DNA from: Macrobrachium rosenbergii
Lineage: Eukaryota > Arthropoda > Malacostraca > Decapoda > Palaemonidae
Length of the DNA: 64,000 nt
Assembly: GCF_040412425.1 (NCBI RefSeq)
Contig: NC_089766.1
Span: 50,826,797-50,890,796 of the forward strand
Reading direction: 5' to 3'
Shown piece after piece: positions 11,885 through 24,223 of this stretch. Position 1 is the first letter of the stretch. Each line of letters opens with the position of its first letter. The translations under genes were made by a program, and so were the position numbers. Under the pieces are notes generated by a model. That model searched no databases. It was given only the letters and a program-made list of their open reading frames with translations, and had not been told where the DNA came from.

Positions 11885-12170
11885 GGAAAGTTCTTCGTTG
11901 GGCGAGCGGGTTCCGTTCTCAGCTACCACTCTGTTGGCCGCGAGTTCAAATCTCCGACCGGCCAATGAAGAATAAGAGGAATTTATTTCTGGTGATAGAA
12001 ATTCATTTCTCGCTATAATGTGGTTCGGATTCCACAATAAGTTGTAGGTCCCGTTGCTAGGTAACCAACTGGTTCTTAGCCACGTAAAATAAATCTAATC
12101 CTTCGGGCCAGCCCTAGGAGAGCTGTTAATCAGCTCAGTGGTCTGGTTAAACTAAAATATACTTAACTTA
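11885..12170 (+). mobile_element. tRNA-derived SINE
   Basis: A tRNA-like head carries a degenerate A box (GGGCGAGCGGGTT, about 11900) and a B box (GAGTTCAAATCTCC, 11942-11955). A body follows, ending in the conserved tail GGGCCAGCCCTAGGAG...CTGGTTAAACTAAAAT. The combination of RNA polymerase III promoter boxes and a dispersed tail (second copy at 11075-11150) is typical of a SINE. It is not a functional tRNA, because no cloverleaf can be closed around the boxes. Confidence 0.7.
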
Positions 12171-12179
12171 TAACTTATG

Positions 12180-14155
12180 GAGTAATAACTATTGGTTGTC
12201 CAATGTTATTTTTTGGTTTGTAACTGAATGGCTTCGATGGCGCTTCCAGAGTCGCTAAAAATTACAAAATTATTACATGAGGTTTCTTTATTTTTATGGC
12301 TGGTGCTATTGCGCATAACTCAGCTGTAAATATCGAGGCATTGCCAGGTGGAGAGAATTGATACATTTTGTCTTGGGATACTGCAGCATATATCACTCCA
12401 TAGTCTGATTTAGATCAGTCTGCGTATATTGCGTAATGTGGACCTTTTCGGCTTATTTGCTCTGTTGTATGTTGTCTATGGTGTTCTGGGGTATATGAGG
12501 AACTCTTTGATAAATATTTTAAATGTGTGCAAATTGTTTCATTCATAGTCCGAGGAGGAGGTAATTTTACTACTGAAGGCAATTGCACATTTATATTCGA
12601 CGACTCAAACAGTCAAGATTCCCAGTGATAACCTACTGAAGCCTGAAAGCATAATCCTATAAAATGCATTTATGAAACAAGAAATGCCTTCAACAGCAGT
12701 AAATGCATATATGGCTGATTCATCAAGAGGATAAAGCACTTATTTTGATAATAAAAGTGTAAGTATCTGCATTCTTAAAACGGAAAAGGTTGCTAATGGT
12801 AACAAACCATATACATGAATGCGTACCTCTAAGGTGGCAATGGCATGTACCACTGCTTCTCCTGGAGGGAGAAACAGCTTGCAGTGGCAGGAAATGGGTA
12901 TAGTGCAGTCTCTTGAAGAATTCAAGTATAACTGTATCCTAACGACAAATTAATTTCAGTCTGTCTCCTGAAGCCATGAAAGATTAACGGATTTACATTT
13001 CTATGGGTCTCCTCATCTCTAACTTGTGGGCAGATCATGAAGTGCCTTTCATTATCCAAGGCAGAAAGACAGTACAACCGCTGCTTCTGCTGATAGGCCT
13101 AACCTTCCGTTCAAGCGTCAAATTTGTTTACTCTATTAATTGACGGTGCACTTTCGTCACCACGAACAGCGTCTTCTAGAGTAACCTTGCACCTCTGGAA
13201 ATAATTTCTTGATGACCTCTCTTTTATCTTCCATCACAAATGCGTTGCACCCGCATCGCGCTTAAAGGACTAAATTGCTATTCCACGTCTCTTTGTAATA
13301 GCCACTTGTACTTGCTGTCGAATGAAAACGACTAATTATGAAACCACAACAACTGGGATGGTAATTAACGCTGATTTTTTCTGGAATCACCTACATCAAA
13401 ATCTGTATTTGACTGAATCTGACTGAACTCCCTCACCCTGTCCCTAGCATTCTCTGAAGCCTTAGTTGCTGAACTCAGATTGCGTCCTGCAACAGACGCA
13501 GTATTCTCGTGCAGACGGCTGCCATGTAACTCAGAAAAAAGCAGCTTGTTCATTGTAGAAATGTGCAAAGCTACAAACGGAATGCTAGCTATAATTTACC
13601 TTCAAGATTTTCTGGTTCTCCAGTCCTTGTCTCCACAAACCCAGCTTATGGCTTCGGTAGTTACTTTAGGGAATATAACCAAAGCATTCTCTAATACACA
13701 GTGCTTACCTGGAAGGGAAAAGTCAAGCATCAATAAACTGAACATATCCATCCGCAGTTCATTGGTTTGTATAAGTAAATAAATTGTTCCTCTGATCCTG
13801 TAATTGCTAGTATATAATCATTCAGAGTAATTAGCAGTTTTATGTAGGGTACAGTACGTTTATGCACACATGAGCATGTGCACACACAAATACACATACA
13901 CAAATTTACAATATTATATAATTTATATATATGTATACATATATACATATATATATACATATATAATCTCAAACATATTGTAATGTGATTCTAATGGTTG
14001 GAACTTTATAGTCATTCATTGGTTTTTCTACAAATTAAAACTATTTTCTTTTTCACTTAATTATCGAGAAGTCACCGAGCAATTATTAAATCTCAAACAG
14101 GAAACAAAACAGGCTCTAATACTGTGGAAAATTTGTTGTTAGTCCATTAATTGAA
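12180..14155. other. No recognisable gene; short AT repeat
   Basis: Anonymous sequence. The longest open frame (13480-13782, plus strand) has no recognisable domain and no supporting splice pattern. A degenerate (AT)n/(TATACA) stretch occupies about 13910-13970. Confidence 0.55.
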
Positions 14156-14159
14156 TACT

Positions 14160-14430
14160 GAATTTTGGTCAAAGGCCAAGCGATGGGACCTATGAGGTCA
14201 TTCAGCGCTCAAACGGAAGTTGACAGAAGGTGGTCTGAAAGGAGTAACGAGGAAAACCTCGCAGTTGCACACGAATCAACTGTTAGGAGAGGGTGGAAAG
14301 TAAGACAGAAAGGGAATATGAAAGGAGGTACAGTAAAAGGAACGAAAGGGGTTCCAGCTAGGGGCCGAAGGCACCCTTCAAAGAACCTCAAGTAATGCCT
14401 GCAGTGCACCGCATGACGTGCATAGCTGTT
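14160..14430 (+). repeat. Dispersed repeat R1, copy 1
   Basis: About 270 bp, shared with 20232-20510, 28790-28945 and (reversed) 39366-39650. Shared blocks include CATTCAGCGCT, AGGGTGGA.AGTAAGA, AAAAGGAA.GAAAG, AGGGGCCG.AGGCACG and GACCGCATGA.GTGCA. Its size and spread suggest a SINE or MITE-like family. No RNA polymerase III box or terminal inverted repeat is obvious. Confidence 0.7.
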
Positions 14431-17400
14431 TTAAGTCTACGGGCGGGATCATTTCACTTGTTCAAACAAAGATGAGTTGTGTTATTGCCTTTTGTTTCAG
14501 TTTAAAATCTTCACAATTTCTCTCAGCAAATTAACATTTGGATTGCTTTCCTTGGTGTGGAGCAATCTACAATTTCTTAAGGTCTCAGTCAATATCTCCT
14601 TTAGTTGATGTCCATCAGTAGGGCACAATGCCTCACCTGTAGCTGAAATTCTTTATAATCACAAGTCAACTTATTACCAGAAATATTAATGGGTTAATGT
14701 ACCTGTTGAATATAATCATATGAAGTACAGAAATTCATAGCTGACCTGACATGCTTATCAGAAGCAGCAGAAGTAAGGCACCTTTCTCTCTAGGAAGCCC
14801 CGCTGTAACTGTATGTTCCAAATAACAGTACTGTATATATTAGTATATATTTTTGCTCGAGTCTTTCACGGATAAAATTTCATGGCAATCAGTCATAGGA
14901 CCTTTAATAAATACGGAGCTATGCACTGCATAATATTGTACTGCCAAATCCTGTGAATATGACAGAAAAACCAAAGTTAGGCTTATCGAAAGGCAGAGTA
15001 AGAATGCTAAACTGCCCTTGTCTCCATGCGTTTCAAATGTAAAAGGTTCTGACAAAGTTTGAAACTGTAGTTAAGAGAACTTAACCTACTGTATTGGATA
15101 TCTGAATAAAGTGGGACACATTACTTTTTATCAAAAGGAGCTGCAGATTCAGGGTCTGAATTAATACAGACAAAAATAAAAATAAAAAACCCTAGGTGTA
15201 TGAACCATCTTTGCTTGAAATGGCCCACTTTGAGCACAAGTTAGGCATTGCTGTTGGGAAAAATGTGTATTTAGGTGCATAAGTTACACACCATCGTTCT
15301 TTTTTGAACACAGGATCAAACATTTCCAGTACCTAAATATCTTCATTCTAATTGCAAAGTTCCGTAACTCAGATGTATCAAAACTGAAGTCTCAAGATTG
15401 CCAAGTCTTTAAGAGAATTTACAGTAATTCTTACATTAAGAGAGTATGAACCTTGGGAAAGTACCTCCATACTCTGATAAATTTACGGAAGAAACGTCAA
15501 CTGTAGGCTTGGACTGTAGTACCACGAGTCGAACAATACGACTAATGAAGTGGAAGTTACAATTAACATGTGCAGCATATGCCCTCTCATAAATGCTCTA
15601 TTTTATGGTCTTAAGAGTGAGCGCGTGCTAAGGCCACTGGGCCTGGAAACAGGATGCTGTGTACACATTAAATGACGTATATAACTTTCGTATAAAAGTA
15701 AAACTCCCTACAAATAATGAATCTTTACAAACTGGACACAATCCAGATACCTCCATTCTTCGAACATTGCCGTCGTGAAATTAAATATTTTATTATTATT
15801 TCACAAGATGACACCTATTCACATGGAACACCCAATCACATGCTCAACTCTTTATTAGACTTTACTTACCTTCTATCTACTCGTTCTTCAAGGCTAGAAG
15901 GCAAAACATGTCCCGGGAATCTAAATAAGGTGAACCCTGTTTAGTTATAACACCAGACGACATTCTTACGCAGTTCTGAAGGTCTGCTTTATTTTGCAGC
16001 GGGCACTCTTCATTTGATGAAAACATTAAACTGTAGTTTCCCATGTCCTCTCTTTTCAATACAATTACTCAACATACTCTCTTCCTTTAGCTATAGTTTC
16101 AACTTGTGAAGTCAGTCGTGTCTTTTAGTGTGGATACAACGACATGCCTACTGTAACATCCGTGTGTGTCAGGTATGATTGTAAATATCGACTCAAAACA
16201 TCCGACTACCGTACCAAGGTCTAGACCTTGTACTGTACAGTAATTAACGGCAATATTAAAACTCACCCTCATTGTTTTCGAGACCTTTCAGCTTAGCTCA
16301 GCTTATGATTATTTCTTACCATTCAACACAAGAAGCGTCAATTTCATCACCAGTTTATGCAATTAAATGCTTCTCGGGAATATCTCTTCCTGCTGACTTG
16401 CAAAGCGTGGACTATTTTTACACTAGTATATTTCCAGCTTTGATTTACGTGATTATCACTGCGTCTAAATACTGGCAGTATATAAAAGTTTTCTGTATTA
16501 CATATAGTGAGGTTTTGTATACTTCAAACAATTCCTGTGGATGTAGTCTAGAAATTTATACTAATATTTTCGTCTACCATTCTTCAAGGTTAACCTTATC
16601 ACAATCTGGCTACATATTAAGTAACGTTAGAGTACTTTTGTTAGCAGTCTCCGTCACTTAAGAATACAAACCTCCCGGGTGACCTGCTTTTGCCCAGGTA
16701 TAATGATCGTCATTTTAGACTTTCCCAACCTATAATATTTGTAAGTCTTATTCGCTTAAGATTTAGTGTAAAATAAAGTTAATCCAGTACAAATTTTATA
16801 CGGGTTGCAAAGGCGAACTGCAAGGGTGTGTGAACAAGAAACCTATTTCAAAACAGGGTGTGTGAACAAGAAACCTATTTCAAAACAACGTAAGAGACGT
16901 AAGTTGTTCGATCAGCTTTCTCCGAAGATTCTATTATAGAATTTCCAAAAGTCTTGACCAAGATTAACTTCAGACTCGGTTCATTTCCGTAACCAGCCTT
17001 TCCCGAGCAGCTTTCATGAGGCTTGAAAGATAATAAAACTAATACAACTTTAAGTAGCAATTTGTTCCAGTCAATCTACTTTTCTTAGACCGTGTCTAGT
17101 ATTCCACAGCATTAGTACCTTTTGTTGATGAAGTGATCGTAATGGATTTGGCAACATACTTCACTAGTTATTCATATAAATTTTAATTCAAGTCAGAATT
17201 TTGATGTATAAATTTCTCAACGAGAAAGTTGGCATTTAAAATTAAGCAACTTAAGCTTGCTGTATTTCCCAGACTGACTATGACCTTTAATTAATAAAAG
17301 AATCGGCATCTTTTAAAATATATGTATCCGCCAGGGTACAAAGAATTATAAATACTTATTAACCAATATTCTTTCAAATTCTTCAGTGAAGAGTCTCCTC

Positions 17401-18440
17401 CTAAACATTTTTAAAAACAATCTCCATTACTACAAACACAATTTGTTTCCAACTATAGAATACCTGCTTCACTTGTCGAGATGTCAGGGCGCCGGGATAA
17501 GCTCTTCCCAAGTTCCTACTTCTCTGATGCATGGCCTCATCGTTGGTACCTAGAGGAATGAAATATTCAGTTCATCACTTATAATCTCCATTGCTACGTA
17601 TATACAGTTAACATGCAACAATTTTCCCGTATCAACAAGCACCTAACAAATACTAAATAAATTGGACAACTTACTAAAACAGCTTAATATTTGTTCTGCA
17701 CACAAGGTTCATGTCACTTAGCACATTCACAGAAAAGTTCGAAGTTTATTCTTCATAAATTCTATCTGTAAGAGCAGTGCCTTGACAACCAACTGTCAAA
17801 AGAGAACGCTGTTTTCCCAAGTGGTAGTATCTTCCGAGTATCACCCAGTGGTTGACTAGTCTTGACACGCGGTCTGCTTTTGTGGGTAGTTAATTTATTC
17901 TCACCGAACCTGGAAGCGAAATTAAAGTCCGTCATAAACTAAAGTAGCTAAAAACTGAAGCCAATTAATTTTTGCTTGTTATACACAATAAGATACTCCT
18001 ACCCTCTGGTATTCAAATAATCTCAACTTGGCAGTAAACTGAACCTTATGATTAGAAAATATAGCAATTGAGAATGTACACTCTATTATTTAATGCAACT
18101 ATTTAAAGAAATTACTCATTTATTCTTCACAAACTGACTCACTAACCTTAACACTAAGTTTAGGTTTAGTTATAAAATGTAAGTCCCTCCCAGCCCACGA
18201 TAGACCGAGGTCTATCACATATGCTTGCGAAGGGCATTCCCCCCCCACCCAGGACTTCACCCATGATCAGGGAGGTTATGACTTGCAAGATTTGAGTAAA
18301 GCACCGAGACTGCATAAACCAACAATCACCTAGTTGTTTACAAGCAAAATACTTTGTTCGCTTTGTTTGGTTTTATGTACTGTACAGCCCTCCACGGATA
18401 ATTCTCTGTAGCGGACCCTTGTACAGTCAAAATAAGGTGC
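14430..18440. other. No recognisable gene; one 32-bp tandem duplication
   Basis: AT-rich, with only short random frames. A perfect tandem duplication with period 32 bp (GGGTGTGTGAACAAGAAACC...) occupies 16824-16887. Confidence 0.55.
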
Positions 18441-18443
18441 TTC

Positions 18444-19064
18444 TTATATCTGATAATTGTCTTTCAGTGTTTTCTCCCCAGTATCGTAGCCCCTGCAGAA
18501 CAGGAGTGTCTTTATTTCCTTTTTAAATTTGCATTCCTCCTGTATGCTCTTCACTTCAGCCGGTATTTTGTTGTATAGTCTTGGTGAACAGTGTACAAAT
18601 GCTCTCTCGCCTGACTTACAATTTGTTCTAGGTTCAAATAGCCTATATGCTTCACTTGTATGTTTGGTTACAATATTCATTTCGGGTCTAAAGAGGCTTA
18701 AGCGGTTTCTCAGATATGTTGGTTCATCATATTTTAATTCTTTAAAGACTGTAAGTAGTATTTTATATTCTATTCTAGCTTTTACTGGGAGCCAATGCAG
18801 CTCAATTAGTGCTGGGGCTATTCTGTCACGGGAACGTAATCCTTTTATTAACCTGGCAGCTCTATTTTGTACTCCTTGCAATTTGCCTAGTGGGTAGTTA
18901 CGGAGACCGTAGTATATAACGTTGCAGTAGTCAAGGCTCGAAAGTATTTGGTTGCAAATTGCTGTTTCCAGAGTATCTTCGTTTAGGTATTTTCTAATAA
19001 ATGCAATGTTTCTAATATGATAGTTTATATGCAATATATAATTACCAATAAGTTGCGAGAAATG
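18444..19064 (-). pseudogene. 5'-truncated non-LTR retrotransposon (CR1/L2-type) RT C-terminus
   Basis: An open minus-strand frame of about 200 codons carries the conserved region that follows the RT catalytic core in CR1/L2-like LINEs. Recognisable blocks are SSLDYCNVIYYGL, KLQGVQNRAARLI, LHWLPVKARIEYKILL, GERAFVHCSPRLYNKIP and FKKEIKTLLF. The catalytic YxDD motif lies upstream of the truncation and is absent. The frame stops at 18444 with no poly(A) or microsatellite tail visible. 5' truncation is normal for LINE copies, and the copy cannot move on its own. Confidence 0.8.
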
Positions 19065-19099
19065 TCCGATTAGCGATCCAATAAACTGGATAATTAAAG

Positions 19100-20230
19100 T
19101 GATATCTACTGTATACTGCACAGGTCAACATTAGAGAAGAATCATGTGTACTCCAAATACCTGTAGAATCGAAAGCACAAAACATTAAAGAAACAACTAT
19201 ACTTACATTGTAAATGCAATCATCTAATTCAGATTCAATAATATTCAAACTCACTAAAACTGGAAGTTTCTCCAACAGAAACTATGGTTAATGACATCAA
19301 GCACAAAGTTAAATCCAAATTACATGAAATTTAAACTCTTGCTTACAAAACCAACACAAAAAGATCAAATCGTGATTGTCCGTGAAAAAGAAATTTCAAC
19401 ATCATACGAAAGCTTTACTGAACAAGAACCTTTACTCAAGTTCTATAAAATAACGAGGCTAAAATACAGTATATAACGCACTGCCTGAAACCGAAAACGC
19501 AAGAACTCGTGATCGCGAAAGGAATAACGCTAAAATGTCCATAGTGCACAAACAAAACTTTGTTCCTCAGGTTGAGGTGGGTGAATGGTTTTGAAGGCCC
19601 ATGCTCCCTCTTCTTCATATCAGAGCAAAAATGTATGGATAATCAGCCTAGAACCGCCAAGGAGGACGCAGAGAGTGAAACTTGAATTGTCAACGACAAC
19701 AGACACTATAGGCGGTGTCAGCTGATCCGTCCTCCAAAAATATGCCTTTAATAAACAATTTTTCATGGCAACACTATACCAATGATAACGGCTGCTGATT
19801 GTCTAATTCCATCTCATTCGAATGTACTCAAAATAGACTTTGAATTCCTACCAAAGCATTTATCTTTATTTAACATACGGGATTAGACCACAAAAAGCAA
19901 AATGACTATAATTAAATAAACCTTTTTGAGTCAGTCGGATGTACTGGGGTTATAACGATATAATTAAGTACCAGTAGGCCGTGTTTTCACGATCAGGTTT
20001 ACCTGTCATTTCACCCACGACTGCTCGACGGAAGAACGTCCACATTTAAAGAGGATAACTGTCAGTCGGACTGTCAAATCGAGGTCACCGTCCTCCGTTC
20101 TCGCCTCGCCTTCGTCGTGTCAACACCAACACCTGGATATTGGTCAACACTACATGGCTGCGATGGAAACTCCACTGGGTGATAGACTAGCTGCCGTGGC
20201 AATTCACTTAATATGAATTGACTTATAGAT
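19100..20230. other. No recognisable gene
   Basis: AT-rich spacer between the LINE fragment and repeat R1 copy 2. Nothing supported in it. Confidence 0.5.
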
Positions 20231-20231
20231 T

Positions 20232-20510
20232 TTAGGTTTAAGCCAAACACTGGGGCAACTAAGGCCATTCAGCGCTGAATCCGAAACTGACAGTGAAAAG
20301 TTTGAAAGGTGCAACAGGAGGAAACCTCACAGCTGCACTATGAACCAATTGTTGGGGAGGGTGGACAGTAAGATGGGAGAAGGGGAATAAAAGCGGAGGT
20401 GCGGTAAAAGGAATGAAAGAGGATGCAGCTAGGGGCCGTAGGCACGCCGCAAAGCACCTTACGCAATGCCTACACTGGACCGCATGAGGTGCATTGATGG
20501 CGGTCTGCGT
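20232..20510 (+). repeat. Dispersed repeat R1, copy 2
   Basis: About 280 bp and the longest copy. It shares with the 14160 copy the blocks GCCATTCAGCGCTGAA, GGAAACCTC.CAG.TGCAC, GGGTGGACAGTAAGATGG, GCTAGGGGCCGTAGGCACG and CCGCATGAGGTGCATTGA. Confidence 0.7.
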
Positions 20511-20514
20511 TCAT

Positions 20515-23364
20515 CTACAGTCAAATTTCTCCTTTTTAATGAGGCAATATACATTACGCAAGCATCCTTTGTAAATTATGAAATTTGCAAATATGCCAAA
20601 AGGCTTACTGCAAAATAATTATTTTAAAAACGAAATATTATAAGCATTTTAAAAACTGACAACCTATTTGAGAGAAAACAGCACTACGGCTCTATCCCGT
20701 TCATACTAGCTGTGGGACCGTGCCCAGTGTCTAACGTATACGTTTCAGTTACGATTTAATTGTCATATTTTTTTTCTTTCGTTGATAAAATAGATTATGC
20801 CGTCAACGAGTTTTTAAAAAAGACGTGACCAAAGCGGTCAGACCTCACTAAATTCCTTTCTAGTCCGAGCGTTGCATACTTGTTATTGCTTTTCTTTCAT
20901 GATGATATTAATATTAACCTTCCTTATATTGCTTGTGGTTATGCAAGTTAGTAGAAATCGCGTCATAAGAATAAAGTGGGTTAGATCTATAATGCACTAT
21001 AAAAAAATAAATTATAGGAGGAGGTCACGTGCTCAACATATTAGTCAACCTTCCGAATTTGCGTTGCAGTTTTCCACCAAGAATCCGCTCTTACAATTTA
21101 TTATATACAAATTCATTTAATAGACTTTAGCCTCCCATACGCGCTCTCAGATTTTCAGTAAATGATGTCAACTAGGAGAATAGAAGATAATTTGCTCTTA
21201 TTATGACTGAGTGCTATAGGAGGTATTCTAAGGGCGCTGTCATGGGGTCGATTCCGTGAACCAAAATTAGCTCGAGAAGGACGTTGCTGCCTGCGTGTCA
21301 AAGGACAAGCCTATGCTGAAATTCATATGATTATGGATATGAGATTATTTCGTAACTAGAAAATGCTATAAAGTATAAGCCTAACAACACTATAAGATGC
21401 TTATGCTTTCAATGCAGGCTGCTGATCTGAAAGTGATACTATTGTCCGCAGGGATCCCATCGTCACTTAAATAAGCCACAACTACTGGCTGTTTTGGGTA
21501 GACGTTAAAACTACAGGCTTGTGTCAGAAATGAGCCATAACGATTATTGCGGTCACTGCTTCTTTCATTTGGGTTTCTTTTAACCAGATTCCGCCTACTC
21601 CGAAGGAAATTTCCCGTTTACCTTTTTATCGGTCTATTGTTCAGTAACTCGGTTTTATAAATCGTTTTTAACATATACAGAAGTGAGATACGTCATGCTC
21701 AGAAACTATTTTAATAGTAGTCAAATAGGCATATCATTATGCAGTTTTAGGCCTGTTTCAAGTATTATAAATGAAAACATAGGCCTAGACCTATTTTAAC
21801 TTACCCTATTACCCATTCAGCACTTGCACTTTGTATGCTGGCAACATGATTTAAATATCAATCTATACAGTAAAGTGCTTAACTGAATAAATGTCTGCGC
21901 CTGGGCATAGTACGGATATTCTGTCCATCAATATTTCTCTGCCCTCTTTTTTTATATAATTTTCTAAAATCTGTTATTGGTCTCATGCTTAAATCACTAA
22001 GGGTAGGACTACTTGCCTTCCACAGGTCGTTGGTTAAGGTGGCCGTATGCCAGCACGGGCTCTTGCTCCTGGAGGAGCCGGTATGTTCCCTGGGCATGGT
22101 CGCTTTCTGCAGAGTTCAAAGAATTCTAACCAAATTGCTTCTCCTCCTTCGGGTGGGCTGTTTTTAGGATTGAGAAGGCCTTGTACCAACAAAGGATGGG
22201 GGAAGGTCCATCGGAGGAAGACCTGTCACGACCTGACACCTTGACACGTGAAGTGAAACTGACGACCGACGAGAAGTCACGAGATTTTGCGAGATTCAAC
22301 GACACTGAGACTGTTCGCTTTGATACATTTTGGGGATTTGTTGTGTATAGGGAGAGGGTTTAAATGATTTGTCTTTACGAACCAGAAAATCGGAATGAAA
22401 TTCTTCGTGTGAGACGATGGTTTCTGAAGGCAAACCCTTTTAGGTAATTACTTTTATTTCAGGGTAATTTCAGCAGTTAAAAAAATTGCTCGAAGGACGG
22501 CCCTTAGAAGTGAAAAATTACTGTGGGGACTTGTATTGAAGCAATCGAGCTTAGATTAATTTTTTATAAATATCTGTGTTAATTATAATAAAATAAGACC
22601 GATCAAGTGTTACTCACCATACAGTAATGTCAAAAACGACGCAGAATGTTTGAAACGATCATCCCAATTATACCGACGATATAGTTGGTGATTATCATGC
22701 CTATCCAGTCAAGGTTTGGTTAAGAAATTATAACGATTTTGTGATGATTATGACTATATCATCAGTGACAAAAATGTACTTATTGATCTGACTGAGTGGA
22801 AATTATAGCTACGCGGGGACGTACTTCTGAGAATCAGCAACAACCACCCCAACCCCCCAAACCATATTAGACCAATCACTTAATTTACGGTGATTTCGTC
22901 ATTCCGAACATCTTCGCGAAACCAAAATCACCTGGAGACATAAATTAGTGAAACTACCTGCCACTGTGCTATTATGATTACAAGCCAAGCTGTACCCCCA
23001 ATAAAGAAAGTGGCCCAGTAAGGAAAAGTAAACAGAAGAATAAACCAAGAAAGAGATAGAAAAATAAAGACAAATAATACATGGCAAAGAACGAATGAAA
23101 TACGAAAGGAGGTTCACATCAGCTTCCTCAGCAAAGCAATTGTTTGTCCCAAGTTTGGGCTTCAAAGTTCTAACGGGTTTGGTCATGTAGCAGGAATAAA
23201 GTCTGTAGAAAACTATAGCCTACGGTACTGAACACTAAGACAAAAGGCAAGACCGTTAAGATGAACTGCTATCTAGTACCAAGTGGTGGATGGTAATGTC
23301 TAGGAAGATATAAAAGGGTGGTTAGAACTACGAAATATCTTATACAGCTTTTACTGCAGTTATC

Positions 23365-23365
<1 letters not shown>
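20515..23365. other. No recognisable gene; fragment of the LTR hairpin sequence
   Basis: Mostly anonymous. At 22047-22077 the sequence ATGCCAGCACGGGCTCTTGC matches the reverse complement of the hairpin arm in TRIM-like LTR copy 2 (about 8455-8480). That sequence therefore also exists as an independent dispersed repeat. Confidence 0.5.

Positions 23366-23368
<3 letters not shown>

Positions 23369-23431
<63 letters not shown>
23369..23431 (+). repeat. (AT)n microsatellite
   Basis: About 31 AT dinucleotides without interruption. Confidence 0.97.
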
Positions 23432-23434
<3 letters not shown>

Positions 23435-23574
23435 GTCATGGCGGGTATTTGTACTGACAGAGGTACTGCTTTTAAAGTAGGCAGGGATTGGGAAAAGGAT
23501 TGGTTAGCATGGCATTATAGGATAGGCGCTAGAATAAGGATAATTTAGAGAATTGACTAAAGCAACACACAGCC

Positions 23575-23578
23575 AGTA
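23575..23578. other. Target-site duplication (left) of Gypsy element 2
   Basis: AGTA immediately before the 5' LTR is repeated at 28587-28590 immediately after the 3' LTR. The 4-bp length is the same as for element 1. Confidence 0.85.
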
Positions 23579-23995
23579 TGTAAAAGTCACCAATTGGCGC
23601 CAGGATAGTGTTTCGGCGGCGCCATTAATTAAGTCTCCGCTGAGCTTGTTTTCTTTGACCTCCGTTTTTCTTCAAGCTCAATTAGTCACGCCTAAAACGT
23701 GCCAGGTCACGCATTTTAATAATTTTACTTTATGGTATTTATACGAATGTCACACATTGTGTATCACATGTTTCTTCATTCACAGGCATCAAGACTGTAT
23801 CTATATTGTAGCTCTGTATGTTTTGTATTGTAATTTGTACTCGTTCACTGCATATTATTGTTTATTGTTTCGACTCAGGTCACAGTCAATTCCATTGTCT
23901 CTCACGGCCGGCGTCAGTCGGCCGCAATATAAGCTGCCTGGATCTGTAATAAAGTAGCAGTAACTTTACCTGCTCGTTTTCTTTGACACCTTACA
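23579..23995 (+). repeat. 5' LTR of Gypsy element 2
   Basis: A 417-bp LTR starting TGTAAAAG and ending CCTTACA, same family as 977-1399. It is followed by one G and the PBS TGGTGACCCGAG at 23997, one C shorter than in element 1. Confidence 0.92.
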
Positions 23996-24223
23996 GTGGT
24001 GACCCGAGTATCCCGGAGCCATTACGGACTCCACGCGACTCAGTCTTGGCTCCAGGATTTCTCCAAAACGCTCTTAGCGGCCTAAACACGGCGCTGTAAA
24101 CCAGCGTTTGAGCGCGTGCTGACTCGCCGCGCGCACCCCACCAGCGCCACTAGCGGAAACCACACGGCATTTGGTCGCGTCTGACGCGAGTAATACCCCA
24201 CTCCAGTAAGGGGTCAAAGGAGC

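Noticed and set aside
11885..11965. tRNA gene
   Set aside because: A- and B-box-like sequences are present, but no acceptor or anticodon stems can be formed and a repeated tail follows. It is a SINE head.
23318..23548. Short open frames made of Ile-Tyr or Ser-Leu repeats (also at 29129, 31837 and 32234)
   Set aside because: These are translations of (AT)n and (GA)n microsatellites, not proteins.
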